A DNA stretch of 47,637 nucleotides from an uncultured Bacteroidales bacterium (lineage in GTDB: Bacteria; Bacteroidota; Bacteroidia; Bacteroidales; Paludibacteraceae): positions 1 to 47,637 of the forward strand of contig ONEZ01000017.1 of the NCBI GenBank assembly GCA_900316995.1, read 5' to 3'. Both the position numbers and the translations under genes were made by a program. Shown piece after piece: positions 41,359 to 47,637 of the stretch; the stretch's first letter is position 1; every line of letters begins with the position of its first letter. The notes beneath the pieces were generated by a model, which was given only the letters and a program-made list of their open reading frames with translations, made no database searches and was not told the DNA's origin.

Positions 41359-43278
41359 ATGGATTACTTAAATTTTGACAAAAGCACGCTTGTAAACCTT
41401 GAAAAATCCCTTACCAAGGAGATGCTCAGAACCAATCGTTCAGGAGCATATAACAGCACAACAATTGTAGATTGTAATACAAGAAAGTACCACGGACAGC
41501 TGGTTGTTCCGCTACCGGAGATAGATGGTGAGAACTATGTTCTGCTCTCATCACTTGATGAAACCATCATACAGCATAAGGCCGAGTTCAACTTAGGTGT
41601 GCACCAATACGCCGGCAGGCAATACAGCCCTAACGGACACAAGTACATACGTGAGTTCTCTTGTAACGTAATCTCCAAGACGGTGTACAGAGTGGGAGGT
41701 GTGATTATCTCTAAAGAGAGACTTATGGTGAAAAATGACCCTCGCATAATAATAAAATACACCCTGCTGGAGGCGCACTCAGCCACTACTATAAGATTCA
41801 AGCCGTTCCTTGCCTTCCGCAGTGTTCACTCACTTTCTAAAGAGAATAGTTCAGTAGATACCTCATACAGCGATGTTAAAAACGGTATAAGCTGCCGCCT
41901 CTACGAACCGTTTCCAAAACTCTACATGCAGTTTTCAAAGGGAGCCGAATACACACATATACCCTATTGGTACAAGAACTTAGAGTATGAGAAGGAGCAG
42001 GAGCGTGGCTACGATTACCTGGAGGACCTTTTAGTTCCGGGATACTTTGAGATGCCTATAAAGAAAGGCGAGACCATATATTTTACAGCCGGTCTGAGTG
42101 AAATATCGCCTCGCTCACTGAAATCCATTTGGGAGAAGGAGTATTCAGAAAGAAACCCAAGAACAGATATGTTCAACTGCCTCAAGAACGCAGCCCGTCA
42201 GTTTGCCAAGAAACAGACAGAGGGCACGTATCTGCTTGCAGGCTACCCTTGGTTCAAGACCAGAGCAAGAGACGAGTTTATATCACTGCCAGGAGCCACT
42301 TTAAGCATAGGTGACACGGACATGTTCAAGGCAGTGGCGGAAAGCGCCGTAACTGAAATACGTAAATTTATATGCGAAGGTGAGACAAGCAGTCTTATAG
42401 AAGACATTGACCAGCCTGACGCACTTCTATGGTTTATCTGGGCAGTACAGCAGTATGCACAAAGAAACGCCGATGACGCCATAACCTCATATAAGAGCAT
42501 CGTGCTTGACATAATAAGGTTTCTGCAAACCCACAAGCATCCTTACGTGGAGTTCCACAGAAACGGCCTGCTCTACGTTTCTGCTAATGACATCCCAATG
42601 ACATGGATGAACGCCGTAGAGGACGGCAAACCCATAACCCCCAGAACAGGTTTTATTGTAGAGACTAATGCGCTATGGTACAACGCTCTCTGTTTTGCAA
42701 ACTCATTAGAGCCTGACGCTGTTCCTGAAAAACTTATACAGCAGGTTCAGGAATCATTTATACACGTGTTCTGGAACGGATTCTATCTATATGACTTTGT
42801 AGATGGGACATATAAGAACGTGGAGGTCCGTCCTAACATGATTTATGCAGTTTCACTGCCATTCTCACCGCTTGACCGTTATCAGCAGAAGGCTGTGATA
42901 GATATATGCACCAAGGAGCTGCTCACCACAAAAGGCCTAAGAAGCCTCAGCCCTAAGAGCGGAGACTACCGTCCTAACTACGTGGGAGGAATGAAAGAGC
43001 GTAACCGTAACTACCATAACGGACCTGTATGGCCGTTCCTTACAGGAGCCTACAGCGAGGGGTATTTGAGAGTACACAAAATGAGCGGCATATCATTTGT
43101 GGAAAGACTGATGATAGGCATGGAGGCTGAAATGAAAAAACTCTGCATAGGCACGTTATCAGAGCTGTTTGACGGCAACCCTCCGTATAAGGGGCATGGA
43201 GCCATGTCATACGCTCCCACAGTGGCGGAGATTCTGAGAACACTTGAATTGTTAAAAAAATTAGAAGAAACAGAATAA
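41359..43278 (+). CDS. Glycogen debranching enzyme (amylo-alpha-1,6-glucosidase type)
   Basis: It removes branch stubs from glycogen in the cytoplasm. The N-terminal domain has NRSGAYNSTTIVDCNTRKYHG, cut here at its conserved TRKYHGLL-like motif, and the C-terminal catalytic (alpha/alpha)6 domain starts near 280 with AGYPWFKTRARDEFISLPG, where DE is a likely catalytic region. YRPNYVGGMKERNRNYHNG and VWPFLTGAY follow. Length 639 is typical of the short Bacteroidetes form. It starts an operon: the next gene begins 1 nt after its stop. Confidence 0.92.
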   Translation: MDYLNFDKSTLVNLEKSLTKEMLRTNRSGAYNSTTIVDCNTRKYHGQLVVPLPEIDGENYVLLSSLDETIIQHKAEFNLGVHQYAGRQYSPNGHKYIREFSCNVISKTVYRVGGVIISKERLMVKNDPRIIIKYTLLEAHSATTIRFKPFLAFRSVHSLSKENSSVDTSYSDVKNGISCRLYEPFPKLYMQFSKGAEYTHIPYWYKNLEYEKEQERGYDYLEDLLVPGYFEMPIKKGETIYFTAGLSEISPRSLKSIWEKEYSERNPRTDMFNCLKNAARQFAKKQTEGTYLLAGYPWFKTRARDEFISLPGATLSIGDTDMFKAVAESAVTEIRKFICEGETSSLIEDIDQPDALLWFIWAVQQYAQRNADDAITSYKSIVLDIIRFLQTHKHPYVEFHRNGLLYVSANDIPMTWMNAVEDGKPITPRTGFIVETNALWYNALCFANSLEPDAVPEKLIQQVQESFIHVFWNGFYLYDFVDGTYKNVEVRPNMIYAVSLPFSPLDRYQQKAVIDICTKELLTTKGLRSLSPKSGDYRPNYVGGMKERNRNYHNGPVWPFLTGAYSEGYLRVHKMSGISFVERLMIGMEAEMKKLCIGTLSELFDGNPPYKGHGAMSYAPTVAEILRTLELLKKLEETE

Positions 43279-43279
43279 C

Positions 43280-44539
43280 ATGAAAGCATTGATGTTCGGA
43301 TGGGAGTTTCCACCCCACATATTAGGCGGATTGGGAACAGCAAGCTACGGTCTCACAAGAGGAATGTCTGTACAAGAGGATTTGGAAATAACATTTGTTA
43401 TTCCCAAACCATACGGCGATGAGGACCAGAGCTTTGCAAAAATAATAGGAGCGTGTGCCGTTCCCGTGGTTTGGAAGGAGACATCGTGGGACAATGTGCA
43501 GAACCGCATAGGTCATATAATGCACCCCGATGAGTATTTCTGGTACAGAGACCATATACGTTACGATTTCAGGCGCATCTGGACCAACGATATAGGCTGC
43601 ATTGAGTTCTCGGGCCGCTATCCGGATAACCTTGTACAGGAGATAGGCAACTATGAAGCGGTGGCAGGAGTACTTGCACACAGCCTGGAGTTTGACGTTA
43701 TCCACTCACATGACTGGCTTACATACCCTGCCGGCATATTTGCCAAGCAGATTTCTGGCAAGCCGCTTGTGATACACGTTCATGCAACAGACTTTGACCG
43801 CAGCCGTGGCAATGTAAACCCCACTGTATATAGCATAGAGCGCAGAGGAATGGATATTGCAGACCATATTATATGTGTAAGCAACCTTACCCGTAACACT
43901 GTTATTGAGAAATACGGGCAGAACCCTGATAAGGTAACCACAGTGCATAATGCAGTGGATCCAGTGCCAAACGTGGAGAGTTTCAAGAAAACCCCTCGTA
44001 AAGACAAGCTGGTTACATTCCTTGGACGTATCACCATGCAAAAGGGACCTGAATACTTTGTGGAGGCTGCAAGCCGTGTATTGGCAAAAACCAAAAACGT
44101 GCGTTTTGTAATGGCAGGCAGCGGAGACATGATGAACGCCATGATAGACCTTGTGGCGAGCCGTGGCATTGCAGACCGCTTCCATTTCCCAGGCTTTTTG
44201 AAAGGGGCGCAGGTACATCAGATGCTTGCTGACAGCGATGTATATATTATGCCGTCAGTATCAGAACCATTTGGAATCTCGCCACTTGAAGCCATGCAGG
44301 TGGGCACACCTTCCATAATCTCAAAGCAGTCTGGGTGTGCGGAGATTCTAAACCACGCCATAAAGACAGACTATTGGGATATAGACGCCATGGCAGATGC
44401 CATATACTCCATAGTGGAATACCCTGCTATTTACAACACTCTTAGTGAGGAGGGGCGCAAGGAGGTCAACGCCATCACATGGGACAAGGCAGGTCTGAAG
44501 GTGCGAGATATATACAACAAAGTCACAGGATGGAGGTAA
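43280..44539 (+). CDS. Glycogen-synthase-like GT4 glycosyltransferase
   Basis: A GT-B enzyme of 419 residues. It starts MKALMFGWEFPPHILGGLG, with the loop that binds the nucleotide-sugar donor. HSHDWLTYPAG lies mid-domain; MPSVSEPFGISPLEAMQVG is the donor-binding motif with the key Glu residues. Its position between the debranching enzyme and GH57 is a conserved Bacteroidetes glycogen locus, so glycogen or alpha-glucan synthesis is likely. Classic GlgA proteins are longer (about 480), so substrate details may differ. Composite element C occupies the 147-nt gap to the next gene. Confidence 0.9.
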   Translation: MKALMFGWEFPPHILGGLGTASYGLTRGMSVQEDLEITFVIPKPYGDEDQSFAKIIGACAVPVVWKETSWDNVQNRIGHIMHPDEYFWYRDHIRYDFRRIWTNDIGCIEFSGRYPDNLVQEIGNYEAVAGVLAHSLEFDVIHSHDWLTYPAGIFAKQISGKPLVIHVHATDFDRSRGNVNPTVYSIERRGMDIADHIICVSNLTRNTVIEKYGQNPDKVTTVHNAVDPVPNVESFKKTPRKDKLVTFLGRITMQKGPEYFVEAASRVLAKTKNVRFVMAGSGDMMNAMIDLVASRGIADRFHFPGFLKGAQVHQMLADSDVYIMPSVSEPFGISPLEAMQVGTPSIISKQSGCAEILNHAIKTDYWDIDAMADAIYSIVEYPAIYNTLSEEGRKEVNAITWDKAGLKVRDIYNKVTGWR

Positions 44540-44548
44540 AGAAGGAGA

Positions 44549-44694
44549 GTTAACTGAGCCGAAGGCGAAAGCGGTCTTCTGACCGCCGCGAAGCGAAAAA
44601 GGGCGAAGCCCATAAACAAGGAAAATATTTTTCATAAATTTTTCCTTGATGATTGTAAGATGTTAAACACTTAAAATAAAAAATTTATGAAAAA
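44549..44694 (+). repeat. Composite start-codon element, copy C (GH57 gene leader)
   Basis: The GC module (44558-44612) is a chain of small hairpins: GCC-GAA-GGC, AGCGGTC-TTCT-GACCGCC, CGC-GAA-GCG, GGGC-GAA-GCCC. It is nearly identical to copy B. Next come AAGGAAAA and TTTTCCTT arms around TTTTTCATAAATTTTT (44628-44643), then CTTGATGATTG shared with copy B, then AAAAATTTATGAAAAA (44679-44694), a 16-nt perfect complement that contains the GH57 start codon. Confidence 0.85.
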
Positions 44695-45979
44695 GATATG
44701 CTTTTATTTCCAAGTACATTCACCATACGTACTACGCAGATACCGATTCTTTGAAATAGGGAATGATCACTATTACTATGATGACTTTGCCACAGAAGAA
44801 AAAATAAGGGAACTGGCGGAAAAATCATACCTGCCGGCAAATAAAATTATTTTAGACCTGATTAAAAAAACAAACGGCGCATTCAAGTGCGGATTCTCAA
44901 TTTCAGGCACAACATTAGAGCAACTGGAACAGTATGCTCCTGAAGTAATTGACAGTTTCCGTGAACTGGCCGACACTGGTAACGTGGAGTTTTTAGCAGA
45001 AACCTACGGACACTCTCTCAGCTCCATCTATAATGACAAGGAGTTTGAGCTACAGGTTAAGAAGCATAGTGCAAAAATCAAGGAGCTTTTTGGAAAGAAA
45101 CCTACCGCATTCCGCAATGCTGAGCTTATATACAGCGATGAGATGGCTGAGAAAATATCCAAGTTAGGATACAACACCATTCTAATAGAGGGCGCCAAAC
45201 ACATACTTGGCTGGAAGAGTCCTAACTATGTTTACGGTCACCCATATCTGCCAAAGGTAAAACTGCTCACCCGTAACTTCCCTATGAGTAACCATATCCC
45301 TTTCCAGTTCTCAGACAAATCATGGAGCGAGTTCCCGCTTACAGCCGACAAATTCACACAGTGGATTGCAGACGCACCGCAAGAGGAGGAGATATTTAAT
45401 ATATGGTTAGGATATGAGGCTTTTGGTATAATACAGAAAGACTATACTGGAATATTTGAGTTCCTAAAAGCCATACCACAGCAAGCGTTCAACCGTGGCA
45501 TAGGATTCACCACACCTTCAGAAGCGTCAAAAGCCACACCAACCGCCACTCTCAGTGCTCCATATCCGCTATCATGGAGCGGTGAGGAGAAAGACCTGTC
45601 ACCTTGGATGGGTAATCACCTGCAAGAGGAGGCGCTTAACAAACTATACAGCGTGGCTGAACGTGTTAATATGTGTAAGGAGAAGGCACTCAAGCGTGAC
45701 TGGCTTACCATTCAGAACACAGATTATTTCCGCTATATGAGCTTCAAGGACGCATGGGGCAGCACATTTGAATCTCCTTACGACGCATTCACAAACTATA
45801 TGAATATACTTGCTGATTTCTTGCTTCGTGTAGATTCTGAATACCCTACATCAATTGAGAACGAGGAGCTTAACGAGCTTCTGAAGACCATCAATGATCA
45901 GGAGGAGACAATAAGCGAGCTTGAAAAGACTATTAAGAGCCTGCGCAGTAGAAAACAGACAAACAAAACACAGGAGTAA
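44687..45979 (+). CDS. GH57-family alpha-glucan hydrolase/transferase
   Basis: GH57 enzymes act on alpha-1,4 glucans (alpha-amylase, 4-alpha-glucanotransferase or branching activity). The N-terminus KKICFYFQVHSPYVLRRYRF carries the family HxP-like start, AETYGHSLSS the second conserved region, and AFRNAELIYSDEM probably the nucleophile Glu region. The length of 430 is short for the family, without C-terminal extra domains, but a coiled coil (EETISELEKTIKSLRSRK) ends it. Third gene of the glycogen operon; 2 nt precede the next. Start codon lies in the right arm of element C, so it may be regulated separately from the first two genes. Confidence 0.9.
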   Translation: MKKICFYFQVHSPYVLRRYRFFEIGNDHYYYDDFATEEKIRELAEKSYLPANKIILDLIKKTNGAFKCGFSISGTTLEQLEQYAPEVIDSFRELADTGNVEFLAETYGHSLSSIYNDKEFELQVKKHSAKIKELFGKKPTAFRNAELIYSDEMAEKISKLGYNTILIEGAKHILGWKSPNYVYGHPYLPKVKLLTRNFPMSNHIPFQFSDKSWSEFPLTADKFTQWIADAPQEEEIFNIWLGYEAFGIIQKDYTGIFEFLKAIPQQAFNRGIGFTTPSEASKATPTATLSAPYPLSWSGEEKDLSPWMGNHLQEEALNKLYSVAERVNMCKEKALKRDWLTIQNTDYFRYMSFKDAWGSTFESPYDAFTNYMNILADFLLRVDSEYPTSIENEELNELLKTINDQEETISELEKTIKSLRSRKQTNKTQE

Positions 45980-45981
45980 AT

Positions 45982-47520
45982 ATGGTAGAGTTTAAAGAAT
46001 TAACACAAAAAGACCTTGACCAAATAGAGGCAAGAGGTATATCTGTATCTAAGATTAAGATCCAGCTTGAAAATTTTGAAAAAGGCTTTCCTTTTGCAAA
46101 CATATATAACGCCGCCACAGTGGGCGACGGCATTGTAAAGCCTACAGATTTTGAGATACAGACCTGTATAGACAATTTTGAAAGGATGAAGGACAAATAC
46201 AAGATACTCAAATTTGTTCCATCATCAGGAGCAGCGTCACGAATGTTCAAGGAACTTGTAAAATTCTCTCTTGGCAACGGCGATGACATTGATAAATATC
46301 CCGACATAAAAAAAAGCCTCCAAAACATAGAAAAGTTCGCTTTCGCAGATAAACTTAAAAGCAAACTTCGGAAGTACGGTCTTAACCTTGAAACGCTTAC
46401 AGCAAACCAAGACTATAAGACAATAGCAGAGTTTATACTGTTAGATAAAGGTCTTGATTATCAGAAAAAGCCCAAGGCGATGCTTGAATTTCATAAATAT
46501 GATGAAGATTCACGCACTCCGTTTGAAGAGCACTTAGTGGAGGGGGCTGTGTATGCTACAGATACAAACAAAGTAGTGCACCTTCACTATACCATATCCT
46601 CTGAGCATCGCGATATGTTCAATAAGAAAATATTGGAAGTGGTATCAAAGTATGAAGAGAAATACGGCGTTAAGTATGACATTACACTCTCTGAGCAGAA
46701 ACCTAAAACAGATATGCTTGCCATAAACATGGCTGATGGCAAATTAGTAAGAAACTCAGACGGCTCATTACTGTTTCGTCCAGGCGGACATGGTGCACTT
46801 ATAGAAAATCTCAATGACTGCACAGAAGACATTATCTTTATAAAAAACATTGATAACGTAACTGTTGACCGCCTCAAAGGTGACACATACACCTACAAAA
46901 AGTTCCTTGCCGGACTGCTTATGATGCTTGTGGAGCAAACAAACAAGGCCCTTGAAGATCTTGACAGTTTGTCAATAAATAACGCAAGACTGGCGCAGAT
47001 AGAGGCTTTTGCAAGCACCATGCTCCAGATTAAGACCAAGCTTACATATTTCGCCCTGTCGCCGAGAGAGAAGGTGGCATTCTGGCACCAGAAACTAAAC
47101 CGACCTATAAGAGTTTGCGGAATGGTAAGAAACGAGGGCGAGCCTGGCGGCGGTCCATATTGGGTTAAGAACTCCATCGGAGAGACATCACTGCAAATAA
47201 TAGAATCGTCACAAATTGATTTTAATAATCAGTTCCAGAGGGAGTTGGTTCAAAAATCGTCACACTTTAACCCTGTGGATATAGTATGCTCCGTAAAGAA
47301 CTATAAAGGCAATAAGTTTAACCTTAAAAACTATATTGACCCTCAAACCGGCTTTATTTCATCAAAGAGCCAGAACGGCATAGACATGAAGATACAAGAG
47401 CTTCCAGGCCTCTGGAACGGCTCTATGGCAAACTGGATAACTGTGTTTGTGGAGGTTCCCCCATCAACATTCACCCCGGTAAAAACGCTTGTGGATTTGC
47501 TCAGACCGGAGCATCAGTAA
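45982..47520 (+). CDS. DUF4301 family protein
   Basis: A 512-residue cytoplasmic protein that I recognise as DUF4301, found in Bacteroidetes. YNAATVGDGI (39-48) and KFVPSSGAASRMFK (73-86) recall a nucleotide-sugar binding loop, and RPGGHGALIENLND lies further on; a nucleotidyltransferase-like fold is plausible but unproven. WVEVP-like FVEVPPSTFTPVKTLVDLLR closes it. It begins 2 nt after the GH57 stop, so it is co-transcribed with glycogen genes, which suggests a sugar-nucleotide role. That is inference from context. Confidence 0.8.
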   Translation: MVEFKELTQKDLDQIEARGISVSKIKIQLENFEKGFPFANIYNAATVGDGIVKPTDFEIQTCIDNFERMKDKYKILKFVPSSGAASRMFKELVKFSLGNGDDIDKYPDIKKSLQNIEKFAFADKLKSKLRKYGLNLETLTANQDYKTIAEFILLDKGLDYQKKPKAMLEFHKYDEDSRTPFEEHLVEGAVYATDTNKVVHLHYTISSEHRDMFNKKILEVVSKYEEKYGVKYDITLSEQKPKTDMLAINMADGKLVRNSDGSLLFRPGGHGALIENLNDCTEDIIFIKNIDNVTVDRLKGDTYTYKKFLAGLLMMLVEQTNKALEDLDSLSINNARLAQIEAFASTMLQIKTKLTYFALSPREKVAFWHQKLNRPIRVCGMVRNEGEPGGGPYWVKNSIGETSLQIIESSQIDFNNQFQRELVQKSSHFNPVDIVCSVKNYKGNKFNLKNYIDPQTGFISSKSQNGIDMKIQELPGLWNGSMANWITVFVEVPPSTFTPVKTLVDLLRPEHQ

Positions 47521-47540
47521 CTCACCGCCCTTATTGACAG

Positions 47541-47580
47541 GAGGGTGACTAAAAAGTAAAATTTAGTCACTCTCTTTTTC
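47541..47580 (+). terminator. Terminator of the glycogen operon
   Basis: GAGGGTGACTAAA pairs with TTTAGTCACTCTC (one mismatch) around AAGTAAAA or nearby bases, followed by TTTTTC. Confidence 0.85.
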
Positions 47581-47637
47581 TTATCTTTATTACTCCCCTA
47601 AAATCAATATCTTTCAGAAAATGTATCTGTATCTTCA

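Noticed and set aside
43706-44218. 170-codon open frame antisense to the GT4 glycosyltransferase gene
   Set aside because: Cys/His-rich translation typical of antisense frames; the plus-strand gene is intact with family motifs.

Overview
The window looks like a chromosomal segment of a Bacteroidales bacterium, possibly close to Prevotellaceae; the genus cannot be settled from sequence alone. Evidence: promoters of the Bacteroidetes type (TTTG, 19-21 nt, TAnnTTTG), few Shine-Dalgarno sites, a PorX-type regulator, an N-succinylornithine carbamoyltransferase-type ArgF', a two-enzyme-plus-GH57 glycogen operon, and OmpA and beta-barrel proteins typical of the phylum. There is no phage, integrase, transposase, rRNA or CRISPR array.

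Layout. 1-6.3 kb: a 31-codon peptide ORF, tRNA-Leu(UAG), then tig, clpP, clpX and recQ (protein folding and turnover, repair). 6.3-8.6 kb: gtrA-like and porX, enclosed by a 95-bp inverted repeat. 8.6-12.4 kb: cell-wall precursor genes (S66 LD-carboxypeptidase, a fused CPBP protease/D-Ala-D-Ala ligase, a polyprenyl diphosphate synthase). 12.5-14.6 kb: an accessory island with an unknown protein, two gene remnants and an AT-rich lipoprotein. 14.8-18 kb: gyrB and an O-antigen-ligase-like protein. 18-26.4 kb, minus strand: a tightly overlapping surface-polysaccharide operon (MsbA-type ABC exporter, three tandem paralogous glycosyltransferases, DUF4254, GT9, GT4) preceded by lemA and a TPM-domain gene. 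26.6-31 kb: a receiver/PEP-synthase-like fusion and an OmpA protein. 31-34.4 kb: miaB and argF' divergent from one palindromic promoter, HIT and greA. 34.5-39.3 kb: a beta-barrel/TPR envelope pair. 39.4-41.3 kb: ribD-prmC. 41.3-47.5 kb: the glycogen operon (debranching enzyme, glycosyltransferase, GH57, DUF4301).

The most unusual content lies between genes. Three copies of a composite element sit directly in front of clpP, lemA and the GH57 gene. In each, an upstream sequence is perfectly complementary to the start-codon region, and the two arms change together between copies. Heptad arrays (TCAACTG/CAGTTGA) sit at gene borders and in three cases supply the start codon or the stop codon of a gene. 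BIME-like palindromes occur four times, two of them forming the inverted pair around gtrA-porX. The CPBP-Ddl junction carries an exact A AAA AAA slippery heptamer followed at once by a stop in the -1 frame. Together these suggest a genome in which small repeated elements repeatedly reshape gene ends and translation signals.
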